Part shown: in pieces, positions 38,742 to 49,799 of the stretch | Position numbering within the stretch: the stretch's first letter is position 1 | Layout of the letters: each line of letters begins with the position of its first letter | Source of the DNA: Alectoria sarmentosa | Lineage: Eukaryota; Ascomycota; Lecanoromycetes; Lecanorales; Parmeliaceae | Direction of reading: 5' to 3' | DNA length: 64,000 nucleotides | Assembly: GCA_009733775.1 (NCBI GenBank) | Contig: WOGZ01000182.1 | Location: 1 to 64,000 of the forward strand | The notes under the pieces: model-generated | Told to the model about the DNA's origin: nothing | Databases searched by the model: none | Seen by the model: only the letters and a program-made list of their open reading frames with translations | Translations under genes and position numbers: made by a program

Positions 38742-40060
38742 CTTTCCTTCGCACGCATATTCTTAAAAAAATCGAACGTCGAATAAATAAAATGAATCGA
38801 ACGTCGGATAATTATAATGAGTTTAATGTCAAATAATTAATATGAAATCATTTTTATATATCTTCTTTACCTTTTATGCGTCTTATAAAAACCCGAATTT
38901 TAAATATAAAATTCGAAATTCGCGATGTTTAAAATCGGATAAAAACAATAAAAATTCGAAAAAGAATAATTATTTTCTTTTCTCATAAATTATTTCTATC
39001 TCACAAATCATTCTTATTCTTTATATATCATTTCCCTTTTTCATAAACATTCGAATTTTAAAAATGAGATTCGAAACTCGCGATGTTCAAAGTCGAATAA
39101 AAAAAATAAAAATCGAAAATCTGAAAACGATTATGTTCTTTTAAACATATTCGTCACGATGTCACATAAAAAAAATTCACTTTTTGACGAAAAACCGTAT
39201 TTTGATAAATTTATTTTCAATTTATTTGATGCATATCAAAAATCGATCAACACATAATCAATAAATATATATAAAAATAAATTTTTCGATTGAACGAAAT
39301 ATTTCGAATTGCATATGCATATATATACATATATGCGATCGATTATAAAATTCGTAAAATCATTTTAAGATATTGATGCTTGACAATAATGATTGATAAC
39401 GTATATGCGAAAAATGTATAACGACGATATTCATGATGTTAATAACAACAATAACGTTTAAAGATATAAATACGATGATTTTAAAAGATATGAATATATA
39501 TTTCAAAAGATATTATGGTGACTTTGATGAGAATATATATTTTACGGGAATCCTATCGGATATAGATCGCGCTTTGACAAAAAGTTAAAAACGCGACAAT
39601 AACAACAACGCGTCAACAATTAAAACTTTAATCAACAATTTGTCAACAATTTTCCAACAATTTCTCAATAACAAATTGTTAATGTCAACAATCTGTCAAC
39701 AATGCGTCAACAATTTTTCAACATTTTGTCAACAATTTTTGATTTGTCAACAAATTGTTTTTATTCTCAAATAGTTACCAACTTGTTTATAAATAGGATA
39801 TCTCCTTTAAGGTAAGATATTTGACGAAAAAAATAACGATAACGATCTTTTAAGTGACGGCGTTGATTTCAAATTTAAATTGAATATAAAAATAACTCTT
39901 TCGAAAAGAAATTCGCATATTTGATGGTTATAATTATAATAATGATAAATTAATTCCTGATATGATGATAACATAACGAAATTTTGACACGTCAAGAGTG
40001 ATATTAAGATTTTACGAATAATTTCGATCTCGATCAATCACTCGATTGATCATAAATATA
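38742..40060 (-). other. 3' untranslated module of D
   Basis: Family landmarks are in the normal order: CGCGATGTT blocks near 38920 and 39078, TTTTTGACGAAAAACCG near 39182, TGCATATGCATATATA near 39312, and the outer unit near 39860-39960. It is interrupted by the 39537-39820 insert between the ATATGAATAT part and the TTGACGAAAA part, which are contiguous in A1 and A2. Confidence 0.75.
39537..39820. mobile_element. MITE-like short insert with GTCAACAATTT repeats
   Basis: About 285 bp are absent from A1, A2, C, B, G and H at the equivalent place. The ends are imperfect inverted repeats (ATATTTTAC at the left, ATATCTTAC reading in from the right). The body is mostly degenerate copies of TGTCAACAATTT, about ten, with inverted AAATTGTT words. 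CA is abundant, so it is barely RIP-mutated. It could be a non-autonomous DNA element or a small satellite insertion. The exact edges and target duplication are uncertain, because about 8 bp of host seem to be replaced. Confidence 0.6.
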
Positions 40061-40069
40061 AAAATTAAT

Positions 40070-41006
40070 AAAATCGTTTCTCTGAAATTGAGAACATTGA
40101 ATAATAACAATAAAACGATTTAAATATTTTAAACGTCTCAAACGTTTTTTTTAAAATAACGATTTAAATAATCTTAAATAAATAATATAAAATTATTTCC
40201 ATTTTAAAAACATCGCGAAACGTAATAAATTTATCAAAATATAAAATCTTGATAAGATCATTAATCATTTATTTATCAATAAATACATATTAAACATTTA
40301 TAATATCATTATTAATTTTTTAGCGCACAAAATGATAAACAATATTAATATATTTGATATGAACATAAAATTAAGCGTTTTTTACGAAAACGATTACGTT
40401 TTAATTATTTTTAAAAATTATAATAATTTTAAGATTCGAATCATTAAATCGTAAAAGTTGATTAAAAAGATTCTTCAATTAAATAATTTTCTTAATAATT
40501 TGCGTTTAATCGATATATTTTGTTTTATAAATGAATAATGTCACGATGATTTGACATTTATTTAATTAATTAATAACGTTATTATTTAAATTGAATAAAT
40601 AATGGAAAATGAATCTTCGAATTGAGTTTTCAATTTAATCAAAATTAATGTAATCGAATAAATTTTTTAAAGAGTTTTTATATACGAGTTCGTAATGCAT
40701 TATATTTTTAAAATATTAAAAAATTCGAATAATCGCATTTTAATACATTGAAATAAGATTAATTGAATATCGATTAATCAAAAAGATAATATAAACGATA
40801 TCGAAATGAGTTTTCAATATAACGTATATGAGAGAATTTATAATGAACTAATATTTCTTATAAAGCTTTTTAAAACTCACATAATTCTTTTCAACGAACG
40901 TTAATTTGCGATTAATTTCGAATAATGTATTAATAAAGGTGAGATTTCAACATTTGAAATAATTAAAAAAACGTGTGATGTATGTTTTTTATCTCAAATG
41001 AATAAA
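40070..41006 (-). pseudogene. RNase H and partial RT relic of D
   Basis: This aligns with A1 7890-8830 on the minus strand: the RNase H domain and the region immediately after the RT catalytic motif. It is truncated at its N-terminal side by the junction at 41006. Stops are frequent and no catalytic residue can be called intact. Confidence 0.65.
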
Positions 41007-41792
41007 ATTTGCATTTTAAACGATATATCGAATCAATAAAACAAATTATATAATTAAATGTTAACATTATTATTAATTTGATCATCGTTTAAAACAATTT
41101 AAAATTGATTTCATTATCATTTAAACGTTTAAAAGTTTATTTAGAATTAAAAATAATAAACTTTGTGTGTCAAAATTGACGTTTTGATTTCAAAAATCTT
41201 TTAAAAAAAGAAATTGAGATTTTATTATTGAATTTTTTATTCGTTATTAATAACATTTTATTATTATAATCATAAAATCTGATTATTTTTAATTTTATGA
41301 TGATCATTATCGAAACGAATATTTTGAATTCGAGTTTTTGATTGAATAATATAAAAAAAATGCGAATTTTTTAAAAAGATTTGCACGTTTATAATTGCAT
41401 TTAATATAATTTTAATTAAATTAAATTTTTATTATTAAATTCAAAGTCAAATTTTTCACATTATTAACATTATTTTATTATAATATTATCGTTTAAATTT
41501 ATCGTTAATTTTCGCATAAGCATTTTTCATTATTATTATAAAATTTTGAAACATAACGATAATAATTAATTAATATCGATAAAGATTTAAACGATTTTGA
41601 CGAAGATTAATAAAGTATTTATTTCATTTTTTTCACATTATCGTCGTGCGATAACGATTTTAAAATCAACGAAAAATCATTTAACGTTTTAAATGATATC
41701 GAAATTTTTGATTTACGCGTTAAAAACAAACGATCTCATTTATTAATTTTTTTTAAAACGTTTAAATTGTTTTTTAAATTATTATTAAATTC
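41007..41792 (+). pseudogene. gag relic, left part of Copia A copy C
   Basis: Plus-strand sequence matching the reverse complement of A1 about 13400-12604. It begins inside the 5' part of the element: LTR, primer site and about 380 bp of leader are missing. It ends in AATTC (41788-41792), the target duplication of B, and continues at 56561. Charged gag-like text is visible (for example I-D-K-D-L-N-D-F-D-E-D at about 41577-41609), interrupted by RIP stops. Confidence 0.75.
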
Positions 41793-41928
41793 TGTTGAAA
41801 TTTCGGGTCACGTGATGTCAAGAGGCTTGACGTCACGTGCATTATTAGTGCGCCCGTATATAAATCGCTTTTTCTTTTGTAGCACTCTTAGATTAATATA
41901 ATTAAGTGTTCTATTTCATATTTTAACA
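41793..41928 (+). repeat. 5' LTR of B
   Basis: 136 bp, TGTTGAAATTT... to ...TTTTAACA. Compared with the 3' LTR I count about fifteen differences, all but one transitions, most of them C/G in the 3' copy against T/A here. Confidence 0.95.
41809..41864 (+). promoter_or_regulatory. Putative promoter elements in the B LTR
   Basis: Two CACGTG palindromes lie at 41809-41814 and 41834-41839. The second overlaps TGACGTCA (41828-41835), the classic ATF/CREB half-palindrome pair. TATATAAA follows at 41857-41864. The 3' LTR keeps both CACGTG sites but reads GGCGTCA and TACATAGA instead, so the TATA-like word and the full TGACGTCA may be RIP products. bZIP or bHLH binding is inferred only. Confidence 0.45.
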
Positions 41929-41943
41929 GGTTATGAACCCGAG
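41929..41943 (+). other. Primer-binding site of B
   Basis: GGTTATGAACCCGAG is immediately 3' of the LTR. Its complement contains GGGTTCATAACC, an anticodon-arm-like sequence with CAU. The best reading is half-molecule initiator tRNA-Met priming. It is the best-preserved of the Copia primer sites here. Confidence 0.7.
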
Positions 41944-43119
41944 CTTGCATCGGCATTATTATAACATAATCTATTTATTATTCTTTATAATTGAGATTAT
42001 TTTTAAACATTTTTATACTCATCGTAATGAAAATGTTAATTATAAAAATCGTTACGTTCATGTAGCGTAATCTTCTTGATGTGAATAATACCCATTATAA
42101 AATAATTATTTAAATCGAAATGATTACGATTCGCTTATAATGAGAGCGCGTAAAGATCATAAAAAAACGGGCGTAAAAGAAATAACGTTGAAAATTGACG
42201 ACATTTAAAGCGTTTTTGTTGATAATTAATAACGTCTTTTCGAGAATTATAAGCGTTTTTGAAAATCAATATCGCTTTTTTAAGCGTTAAAACGTTGTTA
42301 ATATTTAATCGCTTTTGTTAATATTCGCATCGCTTTTATTTTCGTTCGAAACAAAATAAAACGATTTGAGATATATTACAAATAATCGTGATATGTCGAA
42401 ATTATCAAAAGTTATTATACGATTATAATCACGTGATTATTAAGTTTTTGAAACATATCAACTTTTTTGCGTGAGACACATTAAAATAATAAACGATATA
42501 TTTTCATTTTGCAAATCGCTTTATTCAAAATTCGATAATGATAATTATATTTAATGATTTAATTGCGAAATATTCGCAATGAAGATTAAAAAATTAAAAA
42601 CAAAAATAAAGATTAATAATTAATTAAAAAGAAATCATTTTTTATTTCGCGTGTTTAATATGTTAAAGTTAAAACGCAAAGAGAAAAAACTTTTTGTTTC
42701 GAGAATTAAAAAAAAAAGCTTTTATTGCAAAGCGATTTAATAATAATGATGTTATACTCGAGCGCTTTAAACGAGCGAAACGAAATTATTAATCTCACTT
42801 TCGATCTCGAAATTCTATCGTTTTTCTTTCAAAACCTTTTGATCATCAAAACGATTGATATAATTCGAATAACATATTTTTTATAAATTCGTTACGACTT
42901 ATAAAATCAAATGGTTTTCTTTTAAAACAATATTCTTATGCCTTTATACTTTCTTCAAAATTTATCAAATTTATCGCCTTTTTAAATATTATCGAATATT
43001 TTTTCGATTGTGAGACAAAGACTCTTCGTAAACGAAAATTTAAATTATATCGAATTAATTTCAAAGCTCAACGAGATTTTTCTTATATTCTTAAGACTTT
43101 ATAAGCTTTTGAACATCTT
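41944..43119 (+). other. Leader region of B
   Basis: About 1.2 kb lies between the primer site and the recognisable gag frame. No motif-bearing frame is supported. It contains a 16-bp perfect palindrome ATAATCACGTGATTAT at 42425-42440, centred on CACGTG, and moderately conserved CA/TG. The N-terminal part of gag may extend into it. Confidence 0.5.
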
Positions 43120-44475
43120 TTGAATAATGATAATGATAACGATAACGATAACGATAACGATAACGACTTTGTTTCAAGCTTTTGCGTTAATTTCATTTTT
43201 ATTTCGAAACAATTAACTCTTAAATCATTATCAGAGTTTATCATTAACGAAGAATTTTTCGGCTTCAAAGCGCGTCTTATTTCTTTAACGTCGCTTATTT
43301 CAATCATTTCTAAAAGTCTTGTTATGTAAATTTCATCATTTTCAAGCCCTATTTCATTGCAGGTCATTTTTTCGAGCACAAACTCAAGTTTCAAAAGCTC
43401 TTAAGCCCTAAAACTCAAATTAATTTTTTTTGACATCATATTCGAATATTTCGAGATCAGGCTTTCGGCCTCTTTGAGTCAGTTTGAAAAAATTGAAATG
43501 TTTATGAAAATTATCAATCATATCAAATGAAAGCGTCAAATGTAGGATTTTCTAAACCTGATTGAATTATAACATTGAGTCGAAATCGATATGATCATGT
43601 TTATTAAAAGCCTTATCATTGAAATAAGAGACGTTTTAAATAATCGTTTAATCGTCGAAATAAAATCTATTATCATTAAAACAAACGTCTCAATTTAAAT
43701 CGAAATGTATAATAAAATTTATATGATGATGAGAACTCGTTGCGAAAACAATTCTCGAAATAAAATCGAATATCATATCAATGTCTTTGATGTTTGAAAA
43801 AAGTTCGAAAAATATAAGTTTTGAGATTTTAACATCCTCAACTTTATTATTCTTAAATTGAAATTTTTTATTTTGATCGTTTATGAAAATAAATCGTAAA
43901 AATATATTAATATCTTTATAAGCGTTATTCGAGAATTCAAAAATCAACTCGATCAAGCGGTTTTTCTTTTTAATAAAAATTGAAAGATTTATTATTTTTA
44001 TAAAAGATTGAATTTTTAATACAATGCGTATCGCGAAAATTATATTCAAATTTATAACGTTTATGATAAAAATCGTGAAATCAAATGAACGTTGAATTAT
44101 ACGATAATTCGATTTCTTAATATCGTTATTAATTTATTCAATTTTACGCATTTGAAAATTCATGCGCTCGTCATTATTATAAGCGACTTTTTTGAATATA
44201 TTCAATAATTCGTATTTATCTTTATTATCATTGAAAATATCGTCGAACATCGTATTCAAGCGAGCGCAAATTCCAACAATTCTCGCATTTATATTCAAAT
44301 TTATAAATATTATACTCATTGTAAAAAGAATTAACACGATATTAACGAATGCGATGCACACAATAAACGTTCAAATGAAAATGATGCAAGTAAGAGAAAC
44401 CGCGAAGGTCGCGATAATTGTGATAATCGTGATGATCGTAATCGTGAAGATCATAAAGAATGTGATCGAAAAAAA
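43120..44475 (+). pseudogene. gag relic of B with (Asn-Asp) repeat and zinc knuckle
   Basis: One frame runs from 43120 to J. It starts with an Asn-Asp run encoded by the GATAAC microsatellite (43129-43164), then a Ser/Phe/Ile-rich segment. The zinc knuckle at 44311-44352 reads Y-T-H-C-K-K-N-stop-H-D-I-N-E-C. This fits C-x2-C-x4-H-x4-C, with the first Cys turned to Tyr and a stop inside. A polar Asn/Asp/Arg/Lys tail follows (44353-44470). J entered 120 bp after the knuckle. In-frame stops sit where Trp or Gln is likely. Confidence 0.8.
43129..43164 (+). repeat. GATAAC hexanucleotide microsatellite in B gag
   Basis: One GATAAT and five GATAAC units. Read in the gag frame it encodes alternating Asn and Asp; on the other strand it gives a Ser-Leu run. 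It is inside coding sequence, so length changes would be in-frame. Confidence 0.9.
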
Positions 44476-44658
44476 TGTCACGATGTTAAGGTGGCCGAGC
44501 ACTTACCTTGTCAAGATATTTACCTTGTTTATTAATTGTATTTGCTTAACAAATATCTTGTCAAACATATGACTTAATAATCTTACATAAATAATTAATT
44601 TTATTAAAAAGAAAAATTAATTTATATATCACGAATGAATATTCATATTACCCTCACA
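44476..44658 (+). repeat. 5' LTR of J
   Basis: 183 bp, starting TGTCACGATGTTAAGG and ending CCCTCACA. It is much less mutated than the 3' copy in its first 50 bases. No convincing tRNA-complementary site was found directly after it. Confidence 0.9.
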
Positions 44659-46990
44659 ACATAATAATAACACTTATACGATGTTAATTGATTATCATAT
44701 GATTGAAAAACTTCTTCGTTATTAATCTTGCTCTTTATAAAAATCTTTTATAAACGCCCTTTTATAATTGTTTAAACGTCTTTTATTGACGTTTTCATAT
44801 TATTTATTTTAATAATTTATTTACGTTAACAAGTTGTTTATTTTAAATTGATAAATTACGTCATTTTAATCAACGAGATTCGTATCACATTTAAACGAAA
44901 AACAATTATTTTAATTTTTCAACTCGACGATTTCATTAAAATAATTCATTTTCATTTTAATTTATTGAAGTTTACGATAAAAAATGTGATTCGTTATTTC
45001 ATTACACATATTTTTAAACCTTTAGAATTTTCAAGATTTTTGATTATGTCTCGAGATGATAAAGCAAAGGCGAGATTCAATTCATTAAAGTTTAAATCAA
45101 TAACATCATGATTATTTGATTGAATTATTAATAAGTCTTTTTTTATAAGGTTATCAAAATCTTTGATGATCTTATTAAACAATTATTCGAATTGTTAAAG
45201 CCTTCATCGATAAATATTATTTCATTTAATTTATTTATTTAATGAGAATAAGAGTAAGAGCAATTATCAAATATTATTTCAAAAAGCTTATTACGTCGCT
45301 TTGTTACATTTGAGACCTTTATAAAAATTATGATTTATGATAATATCATATCTTCGTTTAATTCGAATTCGAATCCGAATTTTAATTCGAATCTCGATTA
45401 TCAATAATTATAATAAGACATCAATGCTATTATATAAAGAGTTGTTATTCAAACATTATAACATCTTCAAATATTAATCGATTTAATAAGTTTATTAAGA
45501 AATTCAAATTTATAAAGCTCGTTTGACGAAGTAAACAACATTTCTACGTTATTAAATCGTTAAAATCCATCAAATTTGAATTATTTCGATTTTCATTTAA
45601 ATAAGTTTTATGATGAAGGCGAAATCGTTATGATAAACAAAAACATTTATTTTCATAACGTTATTCTTTTTATCGAACATTTATGAAATGTCGTTATTAT
45701 GAAAGACTCTTTAATAGTCAAGATTAATCTTAACACGATTTTGAGAAATACGATCTTATTATAATATATTATTAAATTATTTAATCTTAAAAAGCTCGAT
45801 TTACGGATTGATAACGATATCGAAAAATGATATAAGATATTATTACGTCAATTCAAAAAAACCATTGAAATAACACTCATTCATTTCATTATAAAAAAAT
45901 ATACCTTAATAAATGCACGCAATTGAAAAGAGTCATTCGAATATATATAAACAATTATTCGTTATATCAAATCTATTAACATTAATAATATCGAAAATTA
46001 ATTAACATTCATTTATTAAGACATCGTCATTGAATTACATGCTTTCATAAATCCGCCTTTTATTATAATATCAATCTCATTATTCATTTAAATGTTTAAA
46101 TTAAAAAAGAATATTTGATTTAAGATATCTCGTTTAAAACTTCAAAATTTATTTCAACAATGTGTTATCGAAAGCTTTCAACAAGACTTATAATAAGATT
46201 AATCAAATGTTAATCGTCAAAGTCAACAAAACTATGAGAATCAATCGTTTAATTTCAATTCTTATTCAAAACAATCTTTTGATTATTAATATAAATTTTA
46301 CGATAAAAGATAAAATGTTTACAATAATCAATAATATAATTATCAATCAAATTGATAATACGCTTCATAAGACAATCCTTTTATCATAACATTTCGATTT
46401 TAAATCATCGATTTTTCAAACACGTCCGCTTCGACGTCGTCGAATCAATTCAAATAATCAAATTCTTTTCAAAATGAAAGGTTTTTAAGATGAGACGATC
46501 GCGATTATCAAAACAATAATAACAAACAATCATGATAATCAAAAGATACTTATCATAATCAAATCGTTATTTATCAAATAAATTATGAAAACCAAATTGC
46601 TCATGATCAAGTCGATTATGATAATGAAGATCAATTCGAACACGATCAAAAATATAAATCACAAAAGACTTATCAAACAAAATTTATTAAATAAGATTTC
46701 AACGATGATTATGAGAAAAATCAATCTCAAAAAACTTATATTAATTTCGTTAATATTTATACCGCCTATCGCAATTATATTATATTTTTCAATTCGAAAT
46801 TAAAACTTTATAAGCATTTGAGAGAGGATTATTTATTAAAAATTATCGTAATTTATCAATATAAAACATTATCGATACAACCTACGTTATTAAAACTTTC
46901 TGTAATTCATAAAATTCTTAATTATTAATTTAAAATTATTGAATTTGACGTTATAAACACAATCAATTTAAATATAAACTTTATCTTTTA
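44659..46990 (+). pseudogene. gag relic of J with a decayed C2HC-type finger
   Basis: The early part cannot be followed in one frame. In the pol frame, 46570-46760 is rich in Asn, Gln, Tyr, Asp and Lys. Then Y-R-N-Y at 46767-46778, ...L-Y-K-H-L-R-E-D-Y with His at 46815-46817 and Tyr at 46830-46832, fits a C-x2-C-x12-H-x4-C finger in which all three Cys codons TGT have become TAT. Such a finger ahead of the protease is known from fungal Gypsy elements. This reading depends on assuming RIP. Confidence 0.6.
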
Positions 46991-47560
46991 AAGATAAAAT
47001 TATGTTTATATCCTTATTCGCTTATGAAATGATATTATTAATAAAAAAGCTTGCATAAATACGAATTATAAAGTTACATTAATAAATAAATCATGATTAT
47101 TAACATTATTATCTCTGATAAAGATTCGAAAAATAACGTCGCCTCTTCATATCAAAAACCTTAAATCAATAATGCACGATATCGATAAATATGTTTTGAT
47201 TTCGATATACATTTTTATCATTAAAAATGACATCAAGGTTCTTTATCACATTCATAAAAAAATTCATTTTATTAATAACTTAAAAGCCCACATGCTGTTA
47301 AACAATAACATTATAAATTCTAAAAAGATTGTGCTAAATGTCGTTTAAAATAAGACATACATCGATAATTATGAAATCATTATTATTATAATAAATCGAT
47401 AACGAGGTTCTTATCAAAGAAGAATAATTTATGTTAAAAAGGTCTTAATCATAATTTTTTATATTGACATCATGATATTAATTAACATTTCGAAAACATT
47501 ATTTAAAAGAGATTTCATTTTCGAGTTTATAACATAATGAGATTTGACGATATATGTTTA
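46990..47560 (+). pseudogene. Aspartic protease relic of J
   Basis: C-I-N-T-N-Y-K-V-T-L-I at about 47052-47084 matches the retropepsin pattern D-T-G, with the catalytic Asp and Gly codons both read as Asn (47058-47066). The hydrophobic stretches expected downstream are present. The active site is destroyed. It is in frame with the RT. Confidence 0.7.
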
Positions 47561-47899
47561 TTTGATGAATTTTCATATAATCGACGTTTTTATCAAAAAT
47601 GAAATCGATCATATAATATAAATTCTTAAAAGATTTCGTTTAAATATGTTATGCGAAATTGATTATAAAAACGTATTCTTTATTGAGACCTCGTTGATTT
47701 CGTTAACCTCATCGATCTCGTTAACCTCGTCGATTTTATTAATCTCGTTAAATTTATTAGATAAGAACTTGTTAAAGCTTTCGTCGAAGTTTTTCGTAAA
47801 CATTAATTGAATTAAAAAAATAATCATTTTTATTATAATAATATCAATGTCTTTAATAAAAAGCTTATCAATTCTTATTCACAACGTAATCGTTAATGC

Positions 47900-49565
47900 T
47901 AATTAAACAAATATCATCAAAAAAATCAAATTATCAAACGAAGTCATGATTTATAACGATAATTAAAATATAAAGATCCTTTTGAATTTAATAAATGAAT
48001 TTTTTATTTTTTAACAAAATGAAGGCTTTATCAAGATATTTGAAAAAAATTAAATAAAATTATCGCTACATGATGATTAATAATTCAAATTATTAAAAAT
48101 GAATCGTGTTAAAATTTATTTATTAAATATCAAAAATAAAATTATCGTCGATAAAACATTTGACGATTTGTAATAATAAGACAAACTTGAATATATCGCG
48201 AAACTTATATCATTTAACTATTTAATGTTTATTATATAAAAAACCTTATTTAACGATAAGCGCAAAGGTAAAATAATGATCAACATTAAAAATCTTAACG
48301 ATTTCATCGTGTTTGACGTGTATTCAATATTATTATAATTAAACATCATAGCAAAACTAATAAGATGCACGCATTTATTTATATTTGATGTTATGTTTTT
48401 TTTTTATTAATGATTAATACATTATGATCATCGTTATATATTAATTATGATCTCTCATCATAAACAAAAAACCTTCAACGTATTAATCATAAAATGTATA
48501 AATTTCATAACATATGTATAACGATAAATTAATAAAATCTTACGCCCTATAAAGGAGTTCGCTTAAATTTATATCGACGATATTATTATTGATTTTAAAA
48601 GCTTTTTAAAACATATCGTAAATTTATGAAAATTATTTTTATTGTTAATGAAGCACAACATTATCATAACGTTAATAAAGACATTCCTCAATTACTCGAA
48701 TATCAATTTGTTAAATTATAAAATTGATTCATTCGATATGATTATAGTAGAGAACAAATTTAAAACAATTAACGTTATTATTTATTTTATTATCCTTGAT
48801 GATCTGAAACATTATTTAAATTTAATAAATTATTTGCGAAATGTTATTTATTATTATACATAATTCGTTAATTCGTTATAAATTTTGAAAACTTTTTTAT
48901 TTAAAGAAGCATTTAATAAAGACAATTTACGTCATATTTATTCATTTAAATTTCGTTTATCAAAGATATTTTTATAAAAAAAAGCAAATTTTAATAGTTT
49001 ATAAAAAGCCTTAAACAAATCATCATTATTTATACATTTTGATGATGATAAAATCTTATAAATAAACCTTGATGCTTCGCGAAAATAAGATTTCGATATA
49101 TAAATCTTTTATGTCAAAAAGAATTATGTAATAAAAGATAATAACAAAAGCAAATAATCATTAAAGATTATTATAAAATTAATTATGTTTTTATCAAGGA
49201 TGTTAACAGTCGCTGAAAAAAATTATTGATTTATTAAATTAAAGATAATAGGCTTTATGTGAATAATCAAAAAAATTCGATATTTTATGAAATCGTTTAA
49301 ACACTCGATTATCATTTAAATAAATCATTTAATTATTTTAGATATCATAAAGCAATTTTCAATTACGTTCATTATCTTTATAATGAAAATAAACGTTTAT
49401 TTGATATGTGCTTCGCAATTTCTTCGACAATTTCGTTTTAATATAAAACATAAATCAAATAAAAAGTATATCGTTTTCGATATATTATCACGTTTCATTA
49501 ATAATAAATCAATGTTATTTGAAGACCATTCGAAGCTTGATGTCTTATATGATTACGTTATATAA
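47900..49565 (+). pseudogene. Reverse transcriptase and RNase H relic of J
   Basis: The catalytic motif Y-I-D-D-I-I is intact at 48570-48587. The open stretch 48642-48863 is the following RT segment, ending D-L-K-H-Y-L-N-L-I-N-Y-L-R, the normal connection motif (expected Y-L-G-L-x-x-Y-L-R). RNase H ends at 49383-49565 with F-N-I-K-H-K-S-N-K-K-Y-I-V-F-D-I-L-S-R, which corresponds to the family's H-K-P-G-K...A-D-x-L-S-R. All are in one frame, with scattered stops. Confidence 0.88.
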
Positions 49566-49799
49566 ACATTAAATTTTATTAAAGACCTTTACGTTTACTC
49601 TATTATTATTATATAAATAAACGAAATTTTTCATAATAAGCTTATGCTTGATTATACAATAAATCCTCATTAATAAAAAATCGTTATTATCATTAATGAG
49701 AACGCAAAGCATGTAATTATTAACGAAAACGTCAATTTTTTTTTCATTCGAGAAGACAATGATCTTATTTTTCATAAAAATAAATTCATAAATCTTGAA

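Larger units (their letters stand above)
38620..41006 (-). mobile_element. Truncated Copia A copy D (3' half only)
   Basis: Minus-strand A family: 3' LTR (38620-38741), 3' untranslated module, RNase H and the C-terminal part of RT. It stops at about 41006, at the point matching A1 position 8830, short of the YxDD motif. There the sequence switches to plus-strand A gag (copy C). The left flank is AAATC; no matching duplication is seen on the far side of C. D carries a short insert at 39537-39820 not present in its relatives. Confidence 0.85.

Noticed and set aside
41929..41943. tRNA-like sequence next to LTRs taken as tRNA genes
   Set aside because: Only an anticodon-arm complement is present, without a cloverleaf; its position directly after the LTR marks it as a primer-binding site.
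43083..43394. Minus-strand frame of 103 codons with a Ser-Leu repeat, looking protein-like
   Set aside because: It is antisense to the B gag frame, which continues in one frame to the zinc knuckle. The Ser-Leu run is the other strand of the GATAAC microsatellite.
44192..44572. 126-codon frame crossing the B/J boundary
   Set aside because: It crosses the J 5' LTR edge and is out of frame with the gag zinc knuckle, so it is a shadow of gag plus LTR.
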